DNA of 64,000 nt. Origin: Halorhabdus sp. BNX81. Lineage in GTDB: Archaea > Halobacteriota > Halobacteria > Halobacteriales > Haloarculaceae. The translations under genes and the position numbers were made by a program. The stretch is from assembly GCF_029229925.1 (NCBI RefSeq), contig NZ_CP107254.1, positions 1,054,001-1,118,000 on the forward strand, in the 5' to 3' direction. Of the stretch, positions 33,378-42,616 are shown in pieces; the first letter of the stretch is position 1; each line of letters begins with the position of its first letter. The notes beneath the pieces were generated by a model. It searched no databases. It was not told the DNA's origin and saw only the letters and a program-made list of their open reading frames with translations.

Positions 33378-34460
33378 ATGAGTACGAACCAGACTGACGC
33401 CACTGACGAACACCCGCCCGTCGATCGTCGGTACGCGATCGAGGCCGAGGCTCTCGGACTTACCTATGCCGATGGGACCGAAGCGGTCTCGGGTGTGTCG
33501 ATGGCCGTTCCTTCGGGTGAGTTCTTCGGGTTTCTCGGACCGAACGGAGCCGGGAAGACGACGACGATCAAGGTGCTTGCCACGCTGTTGTCCCCGACGA
33601 CCGGAACAGTCGAAGTCAACGGGTTCGACGTCGAGACCGAACAACAGGCGGTCCGTGAGTCGATCGGGTACATGGCCCAGGAGACGAGTGTCATCACGGA
33701 GATGACCGCCCGTGAGAACCTCCGGTTTGCCTGTGATGCGTACGGTGTGCCCACGGCCGACCGGGCCGAGCGGATCGAGGAACTGTTGGACCTCGTGGAT
33801 CTGGCTGACGTCGCTGACAAACAGGCCGAGGGGTTCTCCGGCGGGATGAAAAAACGGCTGGACGCCGCGATGGCGCTGGTCCACCAGCCGCCGCTGGTCT
33901 TTCTCGACGAACCGACGACGGGGCTGGATCCGAAGGCCCGGAATCGTCTCTGGGACTATTTCGAGGAGATCAACGACCGCGGGACAACTATTTTCCTCAC
34001 GACACAGTACTTAGAGGAAGCCGACCATCTCTGTGATCGGCTTTCGGTCATCCTCGACGGTGAGATCGTCGCAGAGGGGGCCCCCGAAACGCTCAAACGT
34101 GAGGTCGGCGGCGAGATTCTCGATGTCGAACTCGATGATGGATCCGATGCGCGCCAGCGTGCCGCGGAGATCGTGCGGGAGGACGGGCTGTTTTCCGACG
34201 ATCCGACCGTCGACATCACTGATGACGGCATTACAGTCACGTCCCGTGAATCCAGAAAGCGTGGTCCCGACCTGCTCGTTGCGCTCCGTGACGCCGAGAT
34301 CACCGTCACCGGATTCAACGTCCGGTCGCCGACGCTCGATGACGTGTTCCTCGCGATCACCGGCGAGCATCTCGACGACGAGGATCCGGCCGAGTCGGAC
34401 GCTGACGCGGTCGAGTCGGCGGCAGGTTCGACCACCGCTGCCGACGGAGGTGACCGATGA
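33378..34460 (+). CDS. ABC exporter ATP-binding subunit (DrrA-like)
   Basis: A 360-residue ATPase with Walker A GPNGAGKTT, the ABC signature FSGGMKKRL, and Walker B LVFLDEPTTGLDPKARN. The C-terminal extension of about 120 residues (from GGEILDVELDD to FNVRSPTLDDVFLAITG) is the pattern of DrrA-type drug-export ATPases. It pairs with the permease that overlaps it by 4 bases. The TetR gene is divergent. A final low-complexity stretch rich in Asp, Ala and Ser is typical of halophiles. Confidence 0.93.
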   Translation: MSTNQTDATDEHPPVDRRYAIEAEALGLTYADGTEAVSGVSMAVPSGEFFGFLGPNGAGKTTTIKVLATLLSPTTGTVEVNGFDVETEQQAVRESIGYMAQETSVITEMTARENLRFACDAYGVPTADRAERIEELLDLVDLADVADKQAEGFSGGMKKRLDAAMALVHQPPLVFLDEPTTGLDPKARNRLWDYFEEINDRGTTIFLTTQYLEEADHLCDRLSVILDGEIVAEGAPETLKREVGGEILDVELDDGSDARQRAAEIVREDGLFSDDPTVDITDDGITVTSRESRKRGPDLLVALRDAEITVTGFNVRSPTLDDVFLAITGEHLDDEDPAESDADAVESAAGSTTAADGGDR

Positions 34461-35317
34461 GTACTGACACGGCCCCGGATCGCGAGGTCGCTCGCACCTC
34501 GAACTCGTTCCTGCGTGACGTCTGGACGAACTTCATGCGCTGGAACATCAACGCGATCCGCAACCCCTTCGTGGTGGTCTCCTCGCTCCTCCAGCCGATC
34601 ATCTTTCTCGTGTTGTTCACCCAGGTGTTCGGCAACATCGCCGGGGGTGCCCTCCAGACGGGCATTAACTACGAAACCTATCTCCTGCCGGCGATCGCCG
34701 TCCAGATCGCACTGATCGTCGCCTCCTCCTCTGGCATTGGGCTCGTCGATGACATCGAAAGCGGCGTCTTCCAGAAGACCCTGGTCACGCCGATGAATCG
34801 GGCGGCGGTCTTCCTCGGCAAGACGCTCTCGGAGCTGGTCCGGATCGTCGTCCAGGTTGTCATCATCCTCGTGCTGGGCGTCGTCCTCGGTGCGGAGGTG
34901 GCGACGGGGATCCCCGGCGCGCTGGCGATCGTCGGCATCGCCGTCCTCTTTTCGCTGTGGTTTCTGGCGTTCTCGAATACGGTCGCGCTCATCACGCGGG
35001 ATCAGGAGTCGACGATCATCGCCGCCAACATGGTCCAGCTTCCCCTGTTGTTCGTCTCGAGTGCGTTCCTCCCCGTTTCGGAGATGAAGCCCTGGATTCA
35101 GACGGTCGCGACCTACAATCCGATCACCTACGGCGTCGATGCCGCGCGGGCGATCATGCTCGACGCCGACGTGATGGAAGTGCTCGACGTGACTGCCTTC
35201 GGTGGGATCTGGAACACGCTCGTCCCCTCGATCGCAATCCTGCTCGTCCTCGACGTGATCCTGGGTGCAATCGCCGTCTACATGATCAACCGCGCTTCGA
35301 GCGCTAGCGTCCAGTGA
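34457..35317 (+). CDS. ABC-2 type exporter permease
   Basis: A 286-residue membrane protein with about six helices and the ABC-2 family core (NPFVVVSSLLQPIIFLVLF near the N-terminus, PLLFVSSAFLPVSEMKPW, then TVATYNPITYGVDAARAIM). Its ATG overlaps the ATPase stop (ATGA), so the subunits are made together. The pair should export a lipid-like or drug-like compound; the substrate is unknown. Confidence 0.92.
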   Translation: MSTDTAPDREVARTSNSFLRDVWTNFMRWNINAIRNPFVVVSSLLQPIIFLVLFTQVFGNIAGGALQTGINYETYLLPAIAVQIALIVASSSGIGLVDDIESGVFQKTLVTPMNRAAVFLGKTLSELVRIVVQVVIILVLGVVLGAEVATGIPGALAIVGIAVLFSLWFLAFSNTVALITRDQESTIIAANMVQLPLLFVSSAFLPVSEMKPWIQTVATYNPITYGVDAARAIMLDADVMEVLDVTAFGGIWNTLVPSIAILLVLDVILGAIAVYMINRASSASVQ

Positions 35318-35355
35318 CCGGTCGACCCGACGCTTACGGAAGCTCCAGCAGCTGA

Positions 35356-37683
35356 CTACACGATGTCGACGCCGGTGAACTCGAAACGCGCGCCGCCCTC
35401 CCGGCTCTCGGTCACCGAGACGTCCCAGTCGTGGGCCTCGGCGATCCGCTCGACGATCGTGAGGCCGAGTCCCGTCCCGTCGACGGTGGTCGTGTAGCCC
35501 GACTCGAAGATGTCGTCCCGTTCCTCGGCCGGGATTCCCGGCCCGTCGTCGGCGACGTAGAAGCCACGATCGTCGATGCGGTCGATGCGGACCGTGACGC
35601 CTGCCCGCTCAGTCGCTTGTTCGTCCGTCGGCGTCGTCGCGTGATCGACGGCGTTCGAGAGCAGATTCTCGAAGACGTGTCTGATCCGGTCGGGATCACC
35701 CCGGATCCCGAATTCCTCGGGAACCTCGACCGTCTCGGCCTCGCTGTCGATCATCTCCGCACACTCCGCGACGACCGACTCGACCGGGACGGGTTCGGTC
35801 TCGCCGACAGTGTCGCCCTGGCGGGCCAGCGTCAGCGTGTTGCCGACGATGTCGTCCATCCGGTCGAGCGCGTCAAGCAACGGTCGCGTGTGGTCGCTTT
35901 CGCAGTTCTCCGCGAGTAATTCCGCCCGGCCGAAGGCGACGTTCAACGGGTTCCGCAGGTCGTGGGAGATGACCTCGGCGAACTCGTCTAAGCGCTCGTT
36001 CTGGCGTTCGAGCCGGCGCTCGTAGGCCTTGAGTTCGGTCACGTCGGTCACCGTCCCGACGACGCGGGGGCCATCCTCGTCGTCCATGACCTCGGCTTGT
36101 TCGCGAACCCAGAGTTGCTCGTCGTGTGGTTGAACCGGATACGTGAGATCGTAGTCGGTCCCGCCATCGATCGCCGATTCGATGGCGGATCTGACCCGTT
36201 CGCGATGGTCCGGCGGGATGAGCTCGAAGTAGGCGTCGAAAATCGGTTCGACGTCCGTCGCATCGGTGCCGAAGACGTCCTCGAAGGTCGGGTACCACTG
36301 GATCTCGCTTTCCCCCGGACGCCAGTCGAAGGTGCAGGCGCTGGTCGTCTCCAGGGCGAGTTCGAGTTGATCGCGGACGGTCTCGAGGCGGTCGTTCATC
36401 GCCTCGAGTTCCCGTTCGCGCTCGTGCCGGTCGGTCACGTCGAAGAACGTCGTCACGAACTGCCCGTCGCCCAGCGGGAACGCGGTGATCGAATACCGGC
36501 GACCGAGTGACTCCGCGTAATGTTCGAACTCGACCGGTTCGCCCGACAGGGCGACCGTCCCGTAGGTCTCGATGAACGTCGGATCCAGGTCCGGCAAGAT
36601 GTCGGTTGCCCGCTCGCCGACGATCGCCTCGCGATCCAACCCGGTCGCGTCCTCGAAGGCCCCGTTGGCCTCCAGAAACACGTAATCGATCGGTTCGCCT
36701 TCCTCGTCGGTCACGATCTCGTGGACGGCGATCGCGTTGAGCGACCGCTCGAAGAGTTGTCGATACCGGCGCTCCTGTTCGAAGCGACGGAATGCGTGGC
36801 CGAGGTCGCCGGCGAGTTCGCGGAGTAAGTCCCGCTCGGCCCCGTCGAACGGATCCGGCTCGCCGCTGTAGACGGTCAACACGCCGTACTGTCGGTCTTC
36901 GAAGGAGAGCGGGACGGCCGCACTGGCGGCAAAGCCCCGTTCGAGCGCCTGTTCGCGCCAGGGGTCGACGGGCTCCTCGTCGGCGATCGATTGGGTCACG
37001 ACGAGATCGTTCGTCCTGAGTGCCCTGGCCGTCGGGGGCTGGTCCGTCTGACTCTCGTCGAGCGTGATCGTGATCGCCGCCAGATAGTCGTCATCGGCCC
37101 CCGCACTCGCCTGCGGGACGACGGTCCCCGCGTCCGGATCGGCCTCGCCGATCCACGCGAACGCGTAGGGCGGGCCGTCCGTGACGATCTCACAGACCCG
37201 ACGTTCGAGGTCGGCCCGGTCGCGCGACCGGACGAGTTCCTGATTGACGTCCCGGACGGTGCTTCTGATCCGGTCGAGCCGGTCGGCGCGTTGCCGGGCC
37301 CGATACTGCTCGACGGCGTTCTCGATCCGGTTCGCGAGAACGGCGTACTGTTCGGTCCCGCCGGCCTTTTCGAGGTAGTCGGTGACGCCCGCGGAGATCG
37401 CATCGCTCGCGATCGACTCGGATCCCCGCGCAGTGTAAAGGATGAAGGGCAGCTCCGGGTACTCCTCACGGACGGCAGCCAGCAGTTCGAGCCCGTCCAG
37501 CCCGGGCATCTCGTAGTCGCTGACGACGCAATCGATCGTCTCGTCGAGCCGTCCGAGCCCCTCGCTGGCGGTGGTCGCCCGTTTGACGACGAACTGATCG
37601 TCCTCCGCTTCGAGCATCGTCGCGACGAGGTCGAGGAAGTCGGGTTCGTCGTCGACGTGGAGCACCCGGATTGGCTCCCCCAT
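35356..37683 (-). CDS. hybrid sensor histidine kinase (receiver-GAF-PAS-PAS-HisKA-HATPase)
   Basis: The 775-residue protein runs in this order. First is a receiver domain (VLHVDDEPD, phospho-Asp in [11 protein letters not shown]), then a coiled linker and a GAF domain (about 160-300). A PAS domain follows ([17 protein letters not shown]), then a second PAS near 440-560, then HisKA with [16 protein letters not shown] and an HATPase domain ([38 protein letters not shown]). No membrane helix is present, so it senses inside the cell. A receiver at the front of a kinase is common in haloarchaea. It is flanked by convergent and divergent unrelated genes; the cognate regulator is not adjacent. Confidence 0.92.
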   Translation of the reverse strand: MGEPIRVLHVDDEPDFLDLVATMLEAEDDQFVVKRATTASEGLGRLDETIDCVVSDYEMPGLDGLELLAAVREEYPELPFILYTARGSESIASDAISAGVTDYLEKAGGTEQYAVLANRIENAVEQYRARQRADRLDRIRSTVRDVNQELVRSRDRADLERRVCEIVTDGPPYAFAWIGEADPDAGTVVPQASAGADDDYLAAITITLDESQTDQPPTARALRTNDLVVTQSIADEEPVDPWREQALERGFAASAAVPLSFEDRQYGVLTVYSGEPDPFDGAERDLLRELAGDLGHAFRRFEQERRYRQLFERSLNAIAVHEIVTDEEGEPIDYVFLEANGAFEDATGLDREAIVGERATDILPDLDPTFIETYGTVALSGEPVEFEHYAESLGRRYSITAFPLGDGQFVTTFFDVTDRHERERELEAMNDRLETVRDQLELALETTSACTFDWRPGESEIQWYPTFEDVFGTDATDVEPIFDAYFELIPPDHRERVRSAIESAIDGGTDYDLTYPVQPHDEQLWVREQAEVMDDEDGPRVVGTVTDVTELKAYERRLERQNERLDEFAEVISHDLRNPLNVAFGRAELLAENCESDHTRPLLDALDRMDDIVGNTLTLARQGDTVGETEPVPVESVVAECAEMIDSEAETVEVPEEFGIRGDPDRIRHVFENLLSNAVDHATTPTDEQATERAGVTVRIDRIDDRGFYVADDGPGIPAEERDDIFESGYTTTVDGTGLGLTIVERIAEAHDWDVSVTESREGGARFEFTGVDIV

Positions 37684-37807
37684 ACGTGAACCTCTCGCGT
37701 GTCGAGGAGAAAAATGTGTGGTATTGCCACCCAATAGTTCGGGGGAGCGTGCGATCCGGGACGATGACACCGGTATCCTCATATCGCCCCCTCACAACCA
37801 TTGGCAC

Positions 37808-39094
37808 ATGGACGTCCACGTCACACCGTCGACCCTCGCGGGCCGGGTTCAGGCCCCGCCGTCGAAGAGTTACACGCACCGTGCGATCCTCGCCGCCGGA
37901 TACGCCGACGGCGCGACCGTCCGGGATCCCCTGGTCAGCGCCGACACCGAGGCGACGATGGGTGCCGTCGAAGCCTACGGCGGCAGCGTCGAACGCGGCG
38001 TCGATGCGCTCGAAGTCACCGGATTCGACGGGCGGCCGGCTGTCCCGGGGACCGTTGTCGACTGTGCGAACAGCGGCACGACGATGCGACTGGTGACGGC
38101 GACCGCTGCTCTCGCCGACGGGATCACCGTTCTCACCGGCGACGACTCGCTTCGGTCGCGCCCGCAGGGGCCCCTGCTCGACGCGATCGGGCAACTCGGC
38201 GGTCGCGCCGAGAGTTCGCGGGCGAACGGCCAGGCTCCGCTCGTGGTGAAAGGCCCGGTCGACGGTGGGACGGTCTCGATCCCCGGCGACGTCTCCTCGC
38301 AGTACATCACGGCCCTGTTGATGGCCGGCGCGGTCACCGACGAGGGAATCGAGATCGACCTCGAAACCGAACTCAAGTCCGCGCCGTACGTCGATATCAC
38401 GATCGAAGTGCTCGACGCCTTCGGCGTGGAGGCCGAATCGACGCCCGAGGGCTTTGACGTACCTGGCGGACAGACCTACGATCCCGCTGGCGGCGAGTAC
38501 GCCGTCCCGGGGGACTTCTCGTCGATGTCCTATTTGTTGGCTGCTGGCGCGCTCGCTGCGCCTGATGGTCTTACCGTCACCAGCGCCCACCCGAGTGCAC
38601 AGGGCGATTCGGCGATCGTCGACGTCCTTGAACGGATGGGCGCGGACATCGACTGGGATCGCGACGCCGGCGAGATCACCGTCAGCCAGTCCTCGCTGTC
38701 GGGCGTCGAGGTCAGCGTCGCCGACACGCCCGACCTCCTCCCCACGATCTCGGTCCTGGGCGCGGTCGCCGACGGCGACACCCGGATCGTCGACTGCGAA
38801 CACGTCCGCTACAAGGAGACCGACCGCGTGGCCGCGATGGCCGAGGAACTCACGGCGATGGGTGCAAGCGTCACCGAGGAGCCCGAAACCCTGACGATCC
38901 ACGGTGACGACACCGACCTCTCGGGAGCGGTCGTCGACGGCCGCGCGGACCACCGGATCGTGATGTCACTGGCCGTCGCCGGCCTGGTCGCCGACGGCGA
39001 AACGACCGTCAAAGGCGGCGAGCACGTCGACGTCTCGTTCCCGAACTTCTTCGACGTTTTCGAGTCGATGGGTGCGTCAGTCCAACGGGACTGA
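37808..39094 (+). CDS. aroA: 5-enolpyruvylshikimate-3-phosphate synthase
   Basis: The 428-residue enzyme performs the sixth step of aromatic amino-acid synthesis. It has [19 protein letters not shown] near the N-terminus (binding of both substrates), [21 protein letters not shown], and [15 protein letters not shown] with a later [13 protein letters not shown]. All match AroA. The ATG at 37808 gives the usual start; TATA-like letters are not obvious. No other aro gene lies in the window. Confidence 0.96.
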   Translation: MDVHVTPSTLAGRVQAPPSKSYTHRAILAAGYADGATVRDPLVSADTEATMGAVEAYGGSVERGVDALEVTGFDGRPAVPGTVVDCANSGTTMRLVTATAALADGITVLTGDDSLRSRPQGPLLDAIGQLGGRAESSRANGQAPLVVKGPVDGGTVSIPGDVSSQYITALLMAGAVTDEGIEIDLETELKSAPYVDITIEVLDAFGVEAESTPEGFDVPGGQTYDPAGGEYAVPGDFSSMSYLLAAGALAAPDGLTVTSAHPSAQGDSAIVDVLERMGADIDWDRDAGEITVSQSSLSGVEVSVADTPDLLPTISVLGAVADGDTRIVDCEHVRYKETDRVAAMAEELTAMGASVTEEPETLTIHGDDTDLSGAVVDGRADHRIVMSLAVAGLVADGETTVKGGEHVDVSFPNFFDVFESMGASVQRD

Positions 39095-39185
39095 TCGGCT
39101 GTCGATCGGCGGGTCCGTTCATTGGGACTGAGCGATCGCCGATCGGCGGGTCACGTTCATGTACCGGGCGACGGAACGTCGGTCC

Positions 39186-39767
39186 ATGAGCATCTTCGAC
39201 GGCTTCGACTCTGAGGGGCCATCCAAAGAGCCAAACGTCGCGGACCTGGTCGAGGAACTCGACGAACTGGAAGCGACCGTCGATTCCCCTGCGGAGCGTG
39301 CCAAGGTCGAGACTGTCAGGGAGACCGCGCTCTCGGTGAGCCAACAGGGGTCGTTCGGCCGCGTCATCTCGGGATTCGACCGTGCGGACGCCTCCGAGGC
39401 GCTGCTGGGAAGCGTTCTGTTCGGGATCCCGATGTTCGTCGAGGGTGGGACGAGCGAGGTCGGCGAGTATCTCGCGGCACACCCGCCCTTCCTGGTCGGG
39501 ACCGCCGGGTTCACGTTCGCGCTCGTCTTCGGCATCCTCTACGTTGCCGAAATCCAGGACGTCCGCGTCGTCGATCCGTACCTCGGGTTCATCCCGCAGC
39601 GCTTCGCCGGCGTACTGGTCATCGCCTCGGTGACCGCATTCGTCCTGATGGCGATGTGGGGGCGTCTCACGTGGGCCCACCCGCTTGTCGCCGTCGGCGA
39701 ACTCGCCGCCGCTATCCTGCCGATGTCCGTCGGTGGCGCGCTGGGTGACATCCTCCCTGGGTCGTGA
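39186..39767 (+). CDS. DUF2391-type membrane protein
   Basis: A 193-residue protein with a soluble, charged first third (PNVADLVEELDELEATVDSP) and then about four membrane helices from residue 75 on (SEALLGSVLFGIPMFVEGG and later segments). The pattern corresponds to DUF2391, a family of haloarchaeal and bacterial membrane proteins without a known role. An ATG at 39159 would add nine residues. It follows aroA by 91 bases. Confidence 0.65.
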   Translation: MSIFDGFDSEGPSKEPNVADLVEELDELEATVDSPAERAKVETVRETALSVSQQGSFGRVISGFDRADASEALLGSVLFGIPMFVEGGTSEVGEYLAAHPPFLVGTAGFTFALVFGILYVAEIQDVRVVDPYLGFIPQRFAGVLVIASVTAFVLMAMWGRLTWAHPLVAVGELAAAILPMSVGGALGDILPGS

Positions 39768-39782
39768 GCGTCGCCTGGGCGA

Positions 39783-42521
39783 TCACTCCAGTCGTCGCTG
39801 CCACTCCTGAACCTCGGCGAGGAGGTCGACCGGCGACGTCTCCTCGACATCGAGATCGGCGAGTGTTTCGAGGACGTCCGGAGCGTCCTCGCCGAAGCGG
39901 TCGACGATCACCTCGCCGTCCGAATCCGCGGGTTCGCTGGTTGTCCCGTTCCCTTCCGGGTTGCCCGCCCGCCGCTGGTCGGTATTCGACTCCCGCATCT
40001 GCCCGGAATCGAGATCGAAGACGACTTGCCGGGTCTCGTCGGTCGAGCGGCCGTTCTGGACGTCGATCGCCTCGTCGGCCCGGAGTTTCCGGAGGACCTC
40101 CCGGGCCCGGGAGACGACCGGATCAGGGACGCCGGCCAACTCGGCGACGTGGACGCCGTAGGAGCGATCCGCCGGCCCGTCCCGTACTGTCCGCAGGAAC
40201 GCCACCTCGTTGTCGGCTCCGCTGGCTGGGCCAGCACCACTCCCGCTTTCGGCCGCATCCGGTTCGCCGTCGACGGCGACGTGGACGTTTTCGACCCCCG
40301 AAATGTGGTCGGCCAGCGCCGTGAGTTCGTGGTAGTGGGTCGCAAAGAGCGTCTTCGGCGACGGCGATGCCGACTGGGCCGAAGAGAGGTATTCGGTCGC
40401 CGCCCATGCGATCGAGATGCCGTCGTAGGTTGCCGTCCCGCGGCCGACTTCGTCTAGGATGACCAGCGAATCCTCGGTGGCCGAGTGGAGGATATTCGAG
40501 AGTTCCTGCATCTCGACCATGAACGTCGAGCGGCCCTGGGCGAGCTCGTCGAGCGCGCCGACACGAGTGTAAATCCCGTCGACGAGGCCGACCGCTGCTG
40601 ACCGAGCGGGCACGAACGACCCGATCTGAGCCAGCAGGACGATCAGCGCCGCCTGGCGCATGTAGGTGGATTTCCCGCTCATGTTGGGGCCGGTCACGAT
40701 CAGGAACCGCCGGTCGTCGTCCATTCGGAGGTCGTTGGGGACGAACTCGGTAGTCTGCTCGACGACCGGGTGGCGACCTGCTTCGACGGATAGCGCCCGC
40801 GAGTCGCGCAACGTCGGTCGGGTCCAGTCGTTTCGGACGGCGTGGGTCGCCAGTGCCGCCAACACGTCGACTGCCGCGAGGGCCTGGCCGACGCGCTGGA
40901 GGAGGTCGGCATGCTCGGCGACGTGCTCACGAAGCGCCGTGAAGCGCTCGTGTTCGAGGTCGTGGCGACGCTCCTCGAGTCGGAAGATCTGCCGTTCGCG
41001 CTCGGTCAACTCCGGGATGGTGTATCGCTCGGAGTTTTTCAGCGTCTTGACGTTCTCGTAGTGCTCCGGGACTTTCCCGGTCTCGCTGTTGCCGACCTGG
41101 ATGTAGTAGCCGTCCGTCTTGTTCCGGTCGACCGAGAGGTGCGTGATACCGTGTTCGCGCTGCTCGCGCTCGGGCAACGTTTCGATCCACTCTAAGGCCC
41201 CCTCGTGTTCCTCGATAACCTCGTCGAGTTCGTCGTCGTAGCCCGGTTTGATGATGCCACCTTCCGTGATCGTTCCCGGCGGATCCTCCACGATCGCCGC
41301 GTCGAGTTCGGCGGCGAGTCCCGCCACGGCGTCGGGATCGGGTTCGTCGAGCCACGTCGAAAGCGGCGATTCGGCCAGCGCCGGCGTCTCGGTGATGATC
41401 CCACGGACAGTCCCGAACAGTTCCAGGGTGTCGACCGCGGCCCGGAGGTCCCGGGCGTCGGCGCTCGCCGAGGCGGCCTTGCTCGCGAGTCGTTCGAGGT
41501 CGTACGCGTCCCCGAGGACGTCACGGAGCCGTTCACGCGCCATTGCCTCACTCGCGAGCGCCTCGACGCTGTCCTGCCGACGGGTCAGTATCTCCCGCGA
41601 TCGGCGGGGACGCTGGAGCCATGCGCGCAACGTCCGGGTGCCCGCGCTCGTGACGGTGTGATCGATCGTCTCGAGGAGCGATCCGCTCTCTTCCCCCCGC
41701 ATCGTCTCGGTGAGTTCGAGGTTGCGTTGGGTCGTGGCGTCGAGTTCGACGTGATCGCTCGCGCCGTAGCGCTGGAGGCGTGTCATCGACGCAAGCACGC
41801 CCTGGCCGGTCTCTTCGACATACGAGAGCACAGCCCCGGCGGCCGCGATGGCCGCGTCGGCATCGTCGATCCCGACGCTGTCGATCGTTTCGGCACCGAA
41901 CTGTTCACGGAGTCGGTGGCGGGCACGGCCGGGCGCGAACGATTCGGTCGCGTGCAGCGAGACCGCCGCGTCAGTCCGTTCTCGGAGCCGCTCGATCGTC
42001 TCGTCATCAGCGCGTACGGTGGGGCCAGGCAGCACCTCGGCCGGGTCAAAGCGGTAGAGTTCGCTGAAGACCGCGTCCCGATCGCCCACCTCCGTCACGA
42101 AGAATTCGCCGGTCGTCACGTCGGCGAACGCAAGTCCCCACGTCTCGCCCTCGACGATCGCCGCGAGATACCGGGCCTGTGGGTCAGTCGTCGACAGCAG
42201 CGTCCCCGGCGTGACGACCCGGCTCACCTCCCGAGCGTGGCCGTCTTCGGTCTCGTGTTGGTCGGCGACGGCAACATCGTAGCCACGCTCGACGAGCGCT
42301 GTCAGGTACGGCGTGAGTTCGCCGACCGGAACGCCAGCCATCGGATACGACGAGCCATGACTCGATTTCTGGGAGACCTGAAGGTCGAGTTCGTCGGCGA
42401 CCGTCTCGGCATCGTCGCCGAAGAACTCGTAGAAATCCCCCACTTGCATCGCCAGTAGATCCGCGTCAGCCCCGTCTCTCAGCGAGAAGAACTCGCCGAC
42501 GATCCCCGTCGCTTCGGTCAT
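39783..42521 (-). CDS. mutS: DNA mismatch repair protein MutS (canonical mismatch motif)
   Basis: The 912-residue protein has all MutS domains. Domain I carries the mismatch-contact motif Phe30-Tyr31-Glu32 in VGDFYEFF. The ATPase has Walker [13 protein letters not shown], then [15 protein letters not shown] and LFATHYHELT. A spacer rich in Glu, Asp and Ser precedes a C-terminal helical clamp region. MutS binds mismatches and signals to MutL. A second MutS-type gene lies 12 kb away with a changed motif. No mutL is in the window. Confidence 0.95.
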   Translation of the reverse strand: MTEATGIVGEFFSLRDGADADLLAMQVGDFYEFFGDDAETVADELDLQVSQKSSHGSSYPMAGVPVGELTPYLTALVERGYDVAVADQHETEDGHAREVSRVVTPGTLLSTTDPQARYLAAIVEGETWGLAFADVTTGEFFVTEVGDRDAVFSELYRFDPAEVLPGPTVRADDETIERLRERTDAAVSLHATESFAPGRARHRLREQFGAETIDSVGIDDADAAIAAAGAVLSYVEETGQGVLASMTRLQRYGASDHVELDATTQRNLELTETMRGEESGSLLETIDHTVTSAGTRTLRAWLQRPRRSREILTRRQDSVEALASEAMARERLRDVLGDAYDLERLASKAASASADARDLRAAVDTLELFGTVRGIITETPALAESPLSTWLDEPDPDAVAGLAAELDAAIVEDPPGTITEGGIIKPGYDDELDEVIEEHEGALEWIETLPEREQREHGITHLSVDRNKTDGYYIQVGNSETGKVPEHYENVKTLKNSERYTIPELTERERQIFRLEERRHDLEHERFTALREHVAEHADLLQRVGQALAAVDVLAALATHAVRNDWTRPTLRDSRALSVEAGRHPVVEQTTEFVPNDLRMDDDRRFLIVTGPNMSGKSTYMRQAALIVLLAQIGSFVPARSAAVGLVDGIYTRVGALDELAQGRSTFMVEMQELSNILHSATEDSLVILDEVGRGTATYDGISIAWAATEYLSSAQSASPSPKTLFATHYHELTALADHISGVENVHVAVDGEPDAAESGSGAGPASGADNEVAFLRTVRDGPADRSYGVHVAELAGVPDPVVSRAREVLRKLRADEAIDVQNGRSTDETRQVVFDLDSGQMRESNTDQRRAGNPEGNGTTSEPADSDGEVIVDRFGEDAPDVLETLADLDVEETSPVDLLAEVQEWQRRLE

Positions 42522-42616
42522 GTCCCTTCCTGGGTGCGAAGTGGGTTAAAACGCTACGGGATGCGTTCGATCGGCGGGCCGTCGCACTCAAATACTCGGG
42601 CCTGCAATGTGTTATC

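Noticed and set aside
33324-33400. Possible insertion sequence end at the palindrome before the ABC gene
   Set aside because: The palindrome is a single 18-base site with no partner copy or transposase; an operator for the divergent TetR gene explains it better.
41205-42458. A 417-codon plus-strand frame inside the first mutS
   Set aside because: It shows no protein family features and lies wholly inside a gene with clear MutS motifs.
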